Shown: positions 35,601 through 47,763 of the stretch, piece by piece
How positions within the stretch are numbered: position 1 is the first letter of the stretch
Layout: every line of letters begins with the position of its first letter
Made by a program: the position numbers and the translations under genes
Assembly (NCBI RefSeq): GCF_018294505.1
Contig: NC_057802.1
Coordinates: 555,361,716-555,425,715 of the forward strand
DNA from: Triticum aestivum
Taxonomy: Eukaryota; Streptophyta; Magnoliopsida; Poales; Poaceae
Direction: 5' to 3'
DNA length: 64,000 nt
Notes under the pieces: model-generated
What the model saw: the letters and a program-made list of their open reading frames with translations, nothing else
The model's database searches: none
Told to the model about the DNA's origin: nothing

Positions 35601-36400
35601 AAATATGCAAGCTCCAGCGATCCATCAATGGACTGGTGCAAGCATCTCGGAGTTGGAATATACGCTTTGATAAGTTGATCAAAGCATATAGTTGTATACA
35701 GACTTGCGGTGAAGCCTGTATTTACAAGAAAGTGAGTGGGAGCACTACAGCATTTCTGATAAGTATATGTGAATGACATATTGTTGATCGGAAATAATGT
35801 AGAATTATTCTGCAAAGCATAAAGGAGTGTTTGAAAGGAGTTTTTCAAAGATAGACCTCGGTGAAGCTGCTTACATATTGAGCATCAAGATCTATAGAGA
35901 TAGATGAAGACGCTTGATAAGTTTTTCAATGAGTACATACCTTAACAAGATTTTGAAGTAGTTCAAAATAGAACAGTCAAAGAAAGAGTTCTTGCCTGTG
36001 TTACAAGGTGTGAAATTGAGTAAAGACTCAAAGCCCGACCACGGCAAAAGATAGAAAGAGAATGAAAGTCATTCCCTATGCCTTGGCCATAGGTTCTATA
36101 AAGTATGCCATGCTGTGTACCAGATCTATTGTATACCCTACACTGATTTTGGCAAGGGAGTACAATAGTGATCTAGGAGTAGATCACTGGACAGCGGTCA
36201 AAATTATCCTTACTGGAATAAGGATATGTTTCTCGATTATGGAAGTGACAAAAGGCTCGTCGTAAAAGGTTACGTCGATGCAAGTTTTGACACTAATCTA
36301 GATGACTCTAAGTCTCGGTCTAGATACATATTGAAAGTGGGAGCAATTAGCTAGAGTAGCTCCATGCAGAGCATTGTAGACATAGAAATTTGCAAAATAC
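32686..36400 (+). pseudogene. Inner Copia gag-pol, broken
   Basis: Copia order is visible: gag from ATG 32686, with an in-frame TAG soon before CTMLNGLESG. Next come a CCHC-type knuckle (CFYCKGTGHWKRNY, near 33415) and the protease motif DTGS, present twice (33567 and 33711). GAG-pre-integrase follows (LGHIGVKRMKKLH, 34120), then the integrase core start (HTDVCGP, 34276), integrase C-terminal part (34705-35028), RT (EAMVSPDSAKWLEAM, 35190; LYMIQPEGF, 35556) and an RNase H remnant. Breaks include frame changes after gag (33130), at a 28-bp duplication (33251-33306), at 34385, around 35395 and around 35500. The second integrase Asp motif is not recognisable. No product could be complete. Confidence 0.9.
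33487..33775 (+). repeat. 144-bp tandem duplication over the protease motif
   Basis: The block AAGTGAACAAAGG...GACTAGTAA recurs with period 144 bp (33487 and 33631), almost unchanged. It duplicates 48 codons including the aspartic protease DTGS motif. The second copy has single-base insertions that shift the frame. Confidence 0.9.
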
Positions 36401-36650
36401 TTACGGATCTGAATGTGACAGACCCGTTGACTAAAATTATCTCACAAGCAAAACATGATCACACCTTAGTACTCTTTGGGTGTTAATCACATAGCGATGT
36501 GAACTAGATTACTGACTCTAGTAAACCCTTTGGGTGATGGTCACATGACGATGTGAACCATGGGTGTTAATCACATGGTGATGTGAACTATTCATGTTAA
36601 ATCACATGGCGATGTGAACTAGATTATTGACTCTAGTGCAAGTGGGAGAC

Positions 36651-38377
36651 TGAAGGAAATATGCCCTAGAGGCAATAATAAAGTTATTATTTATTTCCTT
36701 ATATCATGATAAATGTTTATTATTCATGCTAGAATTGTATTAACCGGAAACATAATACATGTGTGAATACATAGACAAACAGAGTGTCACTAGTATGCCT
36801 CTACTTGACTAGCTCGTTAATCAAAGATGGTTATGTTTCCTAGCCATAGACATAAGTTGTCATTTGATTAACGAGATCACCTCATTAGGAGAATGACGTG
36901 ATTGACTTGACCCATTCCGTTAGCTTAGCACCCGATCGTTTAGTATGTTGCTATTGCTTTCTTCATGACTTATACATGTTCCTCTGACTATGAGATTATG
37001 CAACTCCCGTTTACCGGAGGAACACTTTGTGTGCTACCAAACGTCACAACGTAAATGGGTGATTATAAAGGTGCTCTACAGGTGTCTCCAAAGGTACTTG
37101 TTGGGTTGGCGTATTTCGAGATTAGGATTTGTCACTCCGATTGTCGGAGAGGTATCTCTGGGCCCACTCGGTAATGCACATCACTATAAGCCTTGCAAGC
37201 ATTGTGACTAATAAGTTAGTTGCGGGATGATGTGTTACGGAACGAGTAAAGAGACTTGCCGGTAACGAGATTGAACTAGGTATCGAGATACCGACGATCG
37301 AATCTCGGGCAAGTAACATACTGATGACAAAGGGAACAACGTATGTTGTTATGCGGTCTGACCGATAAAGATCTTCGTAGAATATGTGGGAGCCAATATG
37401 GGCATCCAGGTCCCGCTATTGGTTATTGACCGGAGACGTGTCTCGGTCATGTCTACATAGTTCTCGAACCCGTAGGGTCCGCACGCTTAAAGTTACGATG
37501 ACAGTTTTATTATGAGTTTATGTATGTTGATGTACCGAAGGAGTTCGGAGTCCCGGATGAGATCGGGGACATGACGAGGAGTCTCGAAATGGTCGAGACG
37601 TAAAGATCGATATATTGGACGACTATATTCGGACTTCGGAAAGGTTCCGAGTGATTCGGGTATTTTTCGGAGTACCGGAGAGTTACGGGAATACGTATTG
37701 GGCCTTATTGGGCCATACGGGAAAGAAGAAAAAGGGCCTCAAGGGTGGCCGCACCCCTCCCCTTGGTCTGGTCCGAATTGGACTAGGGAAGGGGGGCGCC
37801 CCCTTCCTTCCTTCTCTTTTTCCCTTCCTCTTTTCCTATTCCATATGGGAGGTGGAATCCTACTAGGACTAGGGAGTCCTAGTAGGACTCCACACTTGGT
37901 GCGCCCCCTCCTAGGGCCGGCCTCCTCCTCCCTTGCTCCTTTATATACGGGGGCAGGGGGGCACCCCAGAGACACAACAATTGATCCTTGAGATCTTTTA
38001 GCCGTGTGCGGTGCCCCCCTCCACCAAATTACACCTCGATAATATCATTGCGGAGCTTAGGCGAAGCCCTGCGTCGGTAGAACATCATCATCGTCACCAC
38101 GCCGTCGTGCTGACGAAACTCTCCCTCAACACTCGGCTGGATCGGAGTTCGAGGGACGTCATCGAGCTGAACGTGTGTAGAACTCGGAGGTGCCGTGCGT
38201 TCGGTACTTGATCGGTCGGATCGTGAAGACGTACGACTACATCAACCGCGTTGTGATAACGCTTCCGCTGTCGGTCTACGAGGGTACGTGGACAACACTC
38301 TCCCCTCTCGTTGCTATGCATCACCATGATCTTGCGTGTGCGTAGGATTTTTTTTGAAATTACTACGTTCCCCAACA
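36651..38377 (+). repeat. Inner Copia 3' LTR (1727 bp)
   Basis: Preceded by the purine tract AGTGGGAGAC (36641-36650). Almost identical to the 5' LTR. The differences I saw are one each in the GAAAACATAA/GGAAACATAA, TCTTGTCC/TCTGGTCC and TATCCTTG/TATCATTG words, plus a T-run near the end. Confidence 0.95.
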
Positions 38378-38382
38378 GAAGG

Positions 38383-39229
38383 TTGTTCGGAGTCCCGGAT
38401 GAGATCCCGGACGTGACGAGGAACTCCTGAATGGTCTGGAGGTGAAGATCGATATATTGGACGAAGGGTATTGGAGTTCAGAATTGTTCCGGGGGTACTG
38501 GGTGACGACCAGCATGTCCGAAAGGGGTTTCGGAGGCCCCGACAAGCGTTGGGGCGCCTTATGGGCCAAGGGGAGGTGGCACATCATCCCACTAAGGGGA
38601 TGTGTGCCCCTCCCACCCCATCTCACGTAACGTGGAGAGGTGTGGGCGCCTCCCCTAGGGCAGCCACCCCTCTCGGCTTGGGGGGCAAGTTTCCTAGGGG
38701 TGGGGGCGCCCAAACCCATCTAGGGTTTCCCATGTGGCCGCCGCCCCTCCCCTAGGGAAACCCTAGGGCGCCTCCTCCTCCCCCTTTCCCCCTATATATA
38801 GTGAGGGAGAGAGAGGGCAGCCGCACCCCCTTCCCTGGCGCAGCCCTCTCCTCCTGCAACTCCTCCTCCTCCTCCGTAGTGCTTAGCCAACCTCTGCCGA
38901 AGAACCACGAGCTCCATTGCAACCATGCCGTCGTGCTGCTGGAGTTCTCCCTCAACTTCTCCTCTCCCCTTGCTGGATCAAGAAGGAGGAGACGTCCCCG
39001 GGCTGTACGTGTGTTGAATGCGGAGGCACCGTCCGTTCGGTGCTAGATCGGATCTTCCGCGATTTGAATCACCGCGAGTACGACTCCATCAACCGCGTTC
39101 ATGTAACGCTTCCGCTTAGCGATCTTCAAGGGTATGAAGATGCACTCCCTCTCTCTCGTTGCTAGCATCTCCTAGATTGATCTTGGTGACACGTAGGAAA
39201 ATTTTGAATTATTACTACGTTCCCCAACA
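38383..39229 (+). repeat. Outer Copia 5' LTR, second part
   Basis: Resumes after the GAAGG copy and ends CCCCAACA at 39229. A TATATATA core promoter word lies near 38793, where R should begin shortly after. It aligns with 46933-47758, with a short stretch near 38580 missing from the 3' LTR. Confidence 0.93.
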
Positions 39230-42200
39230 GTGGCATCATGAGCTAGATCTATGCGTAGATTCTATGCATGAGTAGAACACAGAGTAGCTGTGGGCGATGA
39301 TTTGTTCAATTTTCTTACCGTTACTAGTCTTATCTTGATTCGGCGGCATTGTGGGATGAAGCGGCCCGGACCGACCTTACACGTACACTTACATGAGATA
39401 GGTTCCACCGATTGACATGCACTTGATGCATAAGGTGGCTAGCGGGTGTCTGTCTCTCCCACTTTAGTCGGATCGGATTCGATGAAGAGGGTCCTTATGA
39501 AGGGTAAATAGCAATTGGCATATCACCGTTGTGGCTTTTGCGTAGGTAAGAAACGTTCTTGCTAGAAACCCATAGCATCCACGTAAAACATGCAACAACA
39601 ATTAGAGGACGTCTAACTTGTTTTTGCAAGGTATGCTATGTGATGTGATATGGCCAAAAGGATGTGATGAATTATATATATGTGATGTATGAGATTGATC
39701 ATGTTCTTGTAATAGGAATCACGACTTGCATGTCGATGAGTATGACAACCGGCAGGAGCCATAGGAGTTGTCTTAATTTATTGTATGACCTGCGTGTCAA
39801 TGAAAAACGCCATGTAATTACTTTACTTTATTGCTAACCTTTTGCCATAGTAGTAGAAGTAATAGTTGGCGAGACAACTTCATGAAGACACGATGATGGA
39901 GATCATGATGATGGAGATCATGGTGTCATGCCGGTGACGAAGGTGATCATGCCGCACCTCAAAGATGGAGATCAAAAGGCGCAAGATGATACTGGCCATA
40001 TCATGTCACTTTATGATTTGCATGTGATGTTTGTCATGTTTACATCTTATTTGCTTAGAACGACGGTAGCATAAATAAGATGATCCCTCACTAAAATTTC
40101 AAGAGATGTGTTCCCCCTAACTGTGCACCGTTGCGAAGGTTCGTTGTTTCGATGCACCACGTGATGATCGGGTGTGATAGATTCTAATGTTCGCATACAA
40201 CGGGTGTAAGCCAGATTTACACATGCGAAACACTTAGGTTGACTTGACGAGCCTAGCATGTACAGACATGGCCTCGGAACACAAGAGACCGAAACGTCGA
40301 ACATGAGTCATATAGTAGATACGATCAACGTGGACATGTTCACCGATGATGACTAGTCCGTCTCACGTGATGATCGGACACGGCCTAGTTGACTCGGATC
40401 ATGTATCATTTAGATGACTAGAGGGATGTCTATCTAAGTGCGAGTTCATTAAATAATCAGATGAACTTAATTATCATCAACATAGTCAAAAGGACTTTGC
40501 AAATTATGTCGTAGCTTACGCTTTAGTTCTACTGTTTAAGATATGTTCTTAGAGAAAATTTAGTTGAAAGTTGATAGTAGAAATAATGCGGACTGGGTCC
40601 GTAAACTGAGGATTATCCTCATTGCTGTGGAGAAGGCTTATGTCCTTAATGCACCGCTCGGTGTGCTGAACCTCGAGCGTCGTCCGTAGATGTTGCGAAA
40701 CATCTGACATACACATTTTGATGACTACGTGATAGTTCAGTGCGTAATGCTAACGGTTTAGAATTGTGGCACCAAATACATTTTTTTACGTCGCAGAACA
40801 TATGAGATGTCCCAAGAGCTGAAATTGGGATTTTAGGCTCGTGCCCATGTCAAGAGGTGTGAGACCTCCGACAAGTTTTTTAAGCATGCAAATTAAGGGA
40901 GAAAAGCTCAATCGTTGAGCATGTGCTCGGATTGTCTGAGTACTACAATCGCTTGAATCGAGTGGGAGTTGTCCTCCAGATGAGATAGTGATGGTTCTTC
41001 AAAGTCACTGCCACCAAGCTACTAGAGCTTCGTGATGAACTATAACATATCAGGGATAGATATGATGATCCTTGAGCTATTCGTGATGTTTGACACCATG
41101 AAAGTAGAAATCAAATAGGAGCATCAATTGTTGATGGTTAGTAAAACTACTAGTTTCAAGAAGGGAAAGGGCAAGAAGGGATACTTCATGAAACGGCAAA
41201 TCAGTTGCTGCTCTAGTGAAGAAACCCAAGGTAGAACCCAAACCTGAGACTAAGTGCTTTTGTAATGAGGGGAACGGTCACTGAAGCAGAACTACCCTAG
41301 ATACTTGGTAGATGAGAAGGCTGGTAAGGTCGACAGAAGTATATTGGATATACATTATATTAATGTGTACTTTACTAGTACTCCTAGTAGCACCAGGGTA
41401 TTAGATACCGGTTCGGTTGCTAAGTGTTGGTAACTCAAAATAAAAAGCTATGGAATAAATGGAGACTAACTAAAGGTGAGATGACAATATGTGTTGGAAG
41501 TGTTTCCAAGGTTGATGTGATCAAGCATCGCATGCTCCCTCTACCATCGAGATTGGTGTTAAACCTAAATAATTGTTATTTGGTGTTTGCATTGAGCATA
41601 GACATGATTGGATTATGTTTATCGCAATATGGTTATTCATTTAAGGAGAATAATGGTTACTCTGTTTATTTGAATAATACCTTCAATGGTCTTGCACCTA
41701 AATGAATGGTTTATTGAATCTCGATCGTAGTGATACACATGATCATGCCAAAAGATATAAGATAGTAATGATAGTACCACATACTTGTGGCACTGCCATT
41801 TGAGTCATATTGGTATAATACGCATGAAGAAGCTCCATGTAGATGGATCTTTGGACTCACTCGTTTTTGAAAAGTTTGAGACATGCGAACCATGTCTATT
41901 GGTATATATGCATGAAGAAACTCCATGCAGATGGATCGTTTGGACTCACTTGATTTTGAATCACTTGAGACATGCAAATCATACCACATGGGCAAGATGA
42001 CTGAAAGGCCTCGTTTTCAGTGAGATGGAACAAAAGAGCAACTTGTTGGAAGTAATACATTTGATGTGTGCAATCCAATGAGTGCTGAGGCACGCAGTGA
42101 ATATCATTATGCTCTTACTTCACAGATGATTTGAGTAGATTCTAAGTATATTTACTTGATGAAATACAAGTTTGAAGTAATTTCAGAGTGATGTAGAAGA

Positions 42201-43061
42201 TCGTCATGACAAGAGGATAAGATGTCTATGATATGATCATAGAGATGAATATCTGAGTTACGAGTTTGGTACACAATTAAGACATTGTGGAAATTGTTTC
42301 ACAACTAATACCGCCTGGAACACCATAGTGTGATGGTGTGTCCGAACATCATAAATGCACCCTATTGGATATGGTGCATACCATGATGTCTCTTATCGAA
42401 TTACCACTATCGTTTATGGGTTAGGCATTAGAGACAACCACATTCATTTTAATAGGGCACCACGTAATTCCGTTGAGATGACACCGTATGACATATGGTT
42501 TAGAGAAACCTAAGCTGTCGTTTATGTGAAAAAGTTTTAGGCTGATAAGCTCGAACCCAAAGCGGATAAATGCAACTTCATACAATACCCAAAACATTTG
42601 GGTATACCTCCTATTTCAGATCTGGAAGCAAAAGTGATTGTTTCTAGAAACGGGTCCTTTCTCGAGGAAAAGTTTCTCTCGAAAGAATTGAGTGGGAGGA
42701 TGGTGGAGACTTGATGAGGTTATTGAACCGTCACTTCAACTAGTGTGTAGCAGGGCACAAGAAGTTGTTCCTGTGGCACCTACACCAATTGAAGTGGAAG
42801 CTTATGATAGTGATCATGAAACTTCGTATCAAGGTACTACCAAACCTCGTAGGACGACAAGGATGCATACTACTTCAGAGTGGTACGTAATCCTGTCTTG
42901 GAAGTCATGTTGCTAGACAATAATGAACCTACGAGCTATGGAGAAGCGATGGTGGGCCCCGATTTCGACGAATGGCTTGAGGCCATAAAATCCGAGAGAG
43001 GATCCATGTATAAAAACAAAGTATAGACTTTGGAAGAACTACCCGATGGTCGTAAGGCTGT
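39230..43061 (+). pseudogene. Outer Copia leader, gag and integrase remnants
   Basis: After a degenerate primer site (TGGCATCATGAGC at 39231) and a leader of about 1.3 kb, gag-like text starts near 40560 without a clear ATG. A knuckle remnant lies near 41255, and the GAG-pre-integrase motif (LWHCHLSHIGIIRMKKLH) at 41783. A partial repeat of that block follows at about 41910. The integrase end and RT start continue to 43061. Stops and frame changes are very frequent and only short frames remain. The frame runs into the CACTA element at 43062 and continues at 44779. Confidence 0.85.
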
Positions 43062-44775
43062 CACTACTGGAATCTGCTACTTTGCCATCTGCCAGCTCTT
43101 TGCCATCTGCTAGCTGATGGCAAAGAGGCTCTTTGCCGTCTGCCTTGGGATAGCGGACGACAAAGAGCTGGCAGATGGCAAAGAGACTGTTTGCCATCAG
43201 CTGGCTCTTTGCCGTCTGCTGGCTGACGACAAAGAGGGAAAAGACAGACGGCAAAGAGCCTAGTGGGCCCCATGGGGCACGGCGTGGCTAGGTCAACTTC
43301 TTTGCCGTCTGCCAGCAGACGGCAAAGAGGTTAACTTTTTTGCCGTCTGCTAGCGGACGGCAATGTCCAACCTTTGCCGTCTACTAGCGGACGGCAAAGA
43401 ACAAATAGCAGACGGCAAAGCCGGGGCGGACGGCAAAGAAGAAGCACAACACCTGGATCGATCATGCGGATCGATGACATGGCATCCCCACCCACACCCC
43501 ATCGGACGCACACCCACGCACGCACCCACCACGTCCCACCTCACCCCCACCACGTCTCTCTCTCTCTGTTCCTTATCCCCACCTCACCCCACCACATCTC
43601 TCTCTCCTTTCTCTCCCTCTCGATCCAAATCGGCACACCGGCCGGCCAGCGCCCGCCACCGCCTTGACCCCCGGCCTTGCCGGCCAACACCTCGCCCGCC
43701 GGATCCAGCCTCGCCGGCCACCACCTCTTCCGCCGGCCGCGTCCACTTCCCCCTTCACCGCCGGCGCCCTCCACCACCTCGTTGGCCGCCATCTCGCCTG
43801 CCGGCCTCGACCTCACTGGCCGCCTTCTCGTCCGCCGGCCCCGGCCCCGTCACCCGTCGCCCCCGTGTGCCTCCGCGTCTCGTCGCTCGTCGACCGCGGC
43901 GGCCTCCGTGCCCCATCTCCCCTGCCGGCCTCCATTGGCCCCGGCTCCGTCGGCCCTGGCTCCGTCAGCCCCGCCGGCCTCCGCCGGCCTCGAACCCCGG
44001 CCCCGGCCCCGTCGCCCGTCGCCTCCGCGTGCCTCCGCGTCTCGTCGCTCGTCGACCGCGGCGGCCTCCACGCCCCGTCTCCCCTGCCGGCCTCCATTGG
44101 CCCCGGCTCTGTCGGCCCTGGCACCGTCAGCCCCGCCGGCCTCCGCCGGCCTCGAGTAGAAGTGAGAGGGCGCGGCTGCTATTTTCTCCGGCGACCACGG
44201 GGACAGAGGAGTCCGTTCGTTCTTGGAACAAAGTGTGGATGGATAATGTCGTGTTCGTATTGTGAAATTTGTGAAATTTGTCCGTTCGTGGATGATGTAT
44301 TCTTGGAACAAAGTGTGGATGATGTATTCTGTGTAAATATTGTAATTTTCTATTGTGAAATTTGTCCGTTCGTCTTCGATTCTTGGAACAAAGTGCGGAT
44401 GGATAATGTTGTGTTTATTTATAGCCTCTGCACTTGGACTGTTTATTTATTTTAATAAACAGACAAACTTCTTTGCCGTCTGTGATTGTAGGAGGCTGAC
44501 GGCAAAGCCTCCCGTCAGCGGCTAACGGAGCTAACCCTATCCAGTTGCTTTGCCGTCTGCTTCTTTGACGTCTGCTTTCTTTGTTGTCTCCTACTGATGG
44601 CAAAGGTCCCTTTGCCGTCAGCCGCCGAAAGCAGACGGCAAAGTAGCTCGTTGCCGATCCTTACTTTGCCGGAGCCTTTTGCCGTCCGCGGCAGACGGCA
44701 AAGACCTTTACCGTCCGCCATTCCTGCCTTTGCCGTCTGCCGTGGCAGGTGGCAAAGTAGCTGATTTCTGTAGTG
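43062..44775. mobile_element. Small CACTA element (1.7 kb) inside the outer Copia RT region
   Basis: Ends are CACTACTGGAATCTGCTAC and the inverted CACTACAGAAATCAGCTAC, extending through CTTTGCC (about 25 bp, four mismatches). TGT is duplicated at 43059-43061 and 44776-44778. Both ends carry arrays of TTTGCCGTCTGC and its complement GCAGACGGCAAA (43065-43450 and 44470-44760), the subterminal repeats of this family. No transposase is present, so it is non-autonomous. The interior is GC-rich (43460-44160), then has short repeats of TTCTTGGAACAAAGTG (44222-44400). Copia RT text continues on both sides (KVTLEELPDGR-like before, WIFKRKTDND after). Confidence 0.93.
43836..44157 (+). repeat. 162-bp direct duplication in the interior of the small CACTA
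   Basis: A GC-rich block with CGTCTCGTCGCTCGTCGACC occurs twice at an offset of 162 bp (43879 and 44041). The length is a multiple of three, so Pro/Ala/Arg-rich frames stay open across it. I do not take those frames as genes. Confidence 0.8.
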
Positions 44776-44778
44776 TGT

Positions 44779-46030
44779 TGGGTGCAGATGGATTTTAAAA
44801 GGAAGACGGACAATGATGGTAAGTGTCACCATTAAGAAAGCTCGACATGTTGTTAAGATGTCACCATTAAGAAAATTCAAGGAGTTGACTATGATGAGAT
44901 TTTCTCACTCGTAGCGATGCTAAGAGTCTGTTGGAATTATATTAGCAGTTACTTCATTATTTATGAAATCTTGCAGATAGGATGTCAAAGAAAACATTGT
45001 TTCCTCGATGATTTTCTTGAGGAAAGATTGTATGTGATACAACCAGAAGGTTTTGTCAATCCTGAAAGATGCTAACAAGTATGCAAAGCTCCAGCAATCC
45101 TTCTAAGGACTGGAGTAAGCATCTCGGAGTTGGAATGGACGCTTTGATGAGATGATCAAAGATTTTGGGTTTTTTACAAAGTTTATGAGAAACTTGTATT
45201 TCCAAAGAAGTGAGTGGGAGCACTATAGAATTTTTGATGAGTATATGTTGTTAACATATTGTTGACCAGAAATGATGTAGAATTTCTGGAAAGCATACAG
45301 GGTTATTTGAAAAGTGTTTTTCCATGGAAAACCTAGATTAAGCTACTTGAACATTGAGCATCAAGATCTATAAGGATAGATAAAAACGCTTAATAGTAGT
45401 TTCAAATGAATACATACAGTGACAAGATTTTGAAGGAGCTCAAAATAGATCAGCAAAGAAGGAGTCCTTGGCTGTGTTACAAGGTGTGAGTATTGAGTAA
45501 GACTCAAGACCTGACCACGGCAAAAGAGAGAGAAAGGACGAAGGTCGTCCCCTATGCTTTAGACGTAGGCTCTACAGTATGCTATGCTGTGTACCGCACC
45601 TGAAGTGTGCCTTGCCATGAGTCAGTCAAGGGGTACAAGAGTGATCCAGGAATTGATCACATGACAGTGGTCGAATTTATCCTTAGTAACTAGTGGACTA
45701 AGGAATTTTCTCGATTATGGAGGTGGTAAAAGAGTTCATCGTAAAGGGTTACGTCGATGCAAACTTTGACACTACTCCGGATGACTCTAAGTAGTAAACT
45801 GGATTCGTATAGTAGAGCAGTTATTTGGAATAGCTCCAAGTAGCGCGTGGTAGCTGCATCTACAAGATGACATAGAGATTTGTAAAGCACACACGGATCT
45901 GAAAGGTTCAGACCCGTTGACTAATTACCTCTCTCACAAGCGATATATGAACAAACCCCATGGGTGTTGGATTCATTACAATCACATAGTGATGTGAACT
46001 AGATTATTGACTCTAGTGCAAGTGGGAGAC
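44779..46030 (+). pseudogene. Outer Copia RT/RNase H remnants and 3' leader
   Basis: RT text continues from before the CACTA insertion (EGFVNPE near 45045, ASRSWN near 45120), with several frame changes. A degraded RNase H segment runs to about 45900. The purine tract AGTGGGAGAC (46021-46030) precedes the 3' LTR. Confidence 0.85.
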
Positions 46031-47758
46031 TGTTGGAAATATGCCCTAGAGGCAATAATAAAATGGTTATTATTATATTTTCTTGTTGATGATAATTGTC
46101 TATTGTTCATGCTATAATTGTATTAACTGGAAACCGTAATACATGTGTGAATACATAGACCACAACATGTCCCTAGTGAGCCTCTAGTTGACTAGCTCAT
46201 TGATCAATAGATGGTTATGGTTTCCTGACCATGGACATTGGATGTCATTGATAACGGGATCACATCATTAGGAGAATGATGTGATGGACAAGACCCAATC
46301 CTAAGCATAGCACAAGATCGTGTAGTTCGTTTGCTAGAGCTTTTCTAATGTCAAGTATCATTTCCTTAGACCATGAGATTGTGCAAACTCCCTGATACCG
46401 TAGGATTGCTTTGGGTGTACCAAACGTCACAACGTAACTGGGTGGCTATAAAGGTGCACTACAGGTATCTCCAAAAGTGTCTGTTGGGTTGGCACGAATC
46501 GAGACTGGGATTTGTCACTCCGTATGACGGAGAGGTATCTCTGGGCCCACTCGGTAATGCATCATCATAATGAGCTCAATGTGACTAAGGACTTAGTCAC
46601 GGGATCATGCGTTACGGACCGAGTAAAGAGACTTGCCGGTAACGAGATTGAACGAGGTATGGGTATACCGACGATCGAATCTCGGGCAAGTAACATACCG
46701 ATGGACAAAGGGAATTGTATACGGGATTGATTGAATCCCCGACATCGTGGTTCATCCGATGAGATCATCGTGGAACATGTGGGAGCCAACATGGGTATCC
46801 AGATCCCGCTGTTTGTTATTGGCCGGAGAACGTCTCGGTCATGTCTGCATGGTTACCGAACCCGTAGGGTCTACACACTTAAGGTTCGGTGATGCTAGAG
46901 TTGTTATGGGAAATAGTATGTGGTTACCGAAGGTTGTTCAGAGTCCCGGATGAGATCCCGGACATGAAGAGGAACTCCGGAATGGTCCGGAGGTGAAGAT
47001 CGATATATTGGACGAAGGGTATTGGAGTTCGGAATTGTTCCGGGGGTACCGGGTGACGACGAGCGTGTCCGAAAGGGGTTTTGGAGGCCCTAGCAAGCGT
47101 TGGGGGGCTTATGGGCCAAGGGGAGGGGGGCTGTGCGCCCCTCCCACCCCATCTCACGTAACGTGGAGAGGTGGGGGCGCCTCCCCTAGGCAGCCACCCC
47201 TCCCGGATTGGGGGGCAAGTTTCCTAGGGGTGGGGGCACCCAAACCCATCTTGGGTTTCCCTTGTGGCCGCCGCCCCTCCCCTAGGGAAACCCTAGGGCA
47301 CCTCCTCCTCCCCCTTTCCCCCTATATATGGTGAGGGAGAGAGAGGGCAGCCGCACCCCCTTCCCTGGCGCAACCCTCTCCTCCTCCAACTCCTCTTCCT
47401 CCTCCGTAGTGCTTAGCGAAGCTCTGCCGGAGAACCACAAGCTCCGTTGCCACCATGCCGTCGTGCTGCTGGAGTTCTCCCTCAACTTCTCCTCTCCCCT
47501 TGCTGATCAAGAAGGAGGAGACGTCCCCGGGCTGTACGTGTGTTGAATGCGCAGGCGCCGTCTGTTCGGCGCTAGATCGGATCTTCCGTGATTTGAATCG
47601 CCGCGAGTACGACTCCATCAACCGCGTTCTTGTAATGCTTCCGCTTAGCGATCTTCAAGGGTATGAAGATGCACTCCCTCTCTCTCGTTGCTAGCATCTC
47701 CTAGATTGATCTTGGTGACACATAGGAAAATTTTGAATTATTACTACGCTCCCCAACA
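46031..47758 (+). repeat. Outer Copia 3' LTR (1728 bp)
   Basis: Complete and uninterrupted. It carries the unfilled GAAGG target site of the inner Copia at 46928-46932, and a TATATATG promoter-like word near 47323. Confidence 0.95.
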
Positions 47759-47763
47759 GTTTC

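Larger units (their letters stand above)
29643..38377 (+). mobile_element. Inner Copia LTR retrotransposon, young insertion with broken interior
   Basis: The element has LTRs at 29643-31368 and 36651-38377 and a perfect GAAGG duplication (29638-29642 and 38378-38382). Both LTRs begin TGAAGGAAATATG and end CCCCAACA. I compared them by eye and found four substitutions and one single-base length difference, about 0.2%. At common grass rates this means roughly 0.1 million years. The interior (31369-36650) is a Copia gag-pol with many stops, frame changes and short tandem duplications. It therefore must have used proteins from another copy to move. Confidence 0.95.
28741..47758 (+). mobile_element. 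Outer Copia LTR retrotransposon (BARE-1/WIS/Angela-like), degenerate, with two nested elements
   Basis: LTRs begin TGTTGGAAATATGCCCTAGA and end CCCCAACA. The 5' LTR is 28741-29642 plus 38383-39229 (split by the inner Copia). The 3' LTR is 46031-47758. Flanking 5-bp duplications are GTTTT (28736-28740) and GTTTC (47759-47763), one transition apart. The interior (39230-46030) has recognisable but heavily broken gag, integrase and RT text, and itself holds a 1.7-kb CACTA element. By eye there are about 22 substitutions in the first 900 bp of the LTR pair (about 2.4%), so it is older than the inner Copia. LTR starts of this type are typical of Triticeae Angela-group elements. Confidence 0.93.

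Noticed and set aside
43363..44265. 300-codon Pro/Arg-rich open frame
   Set aside because: Starts in CACTA subterminal repeats and runs through GC-rich DNA with a 162-bp duplication. Other frames are equally open, so it is a composition artefact.
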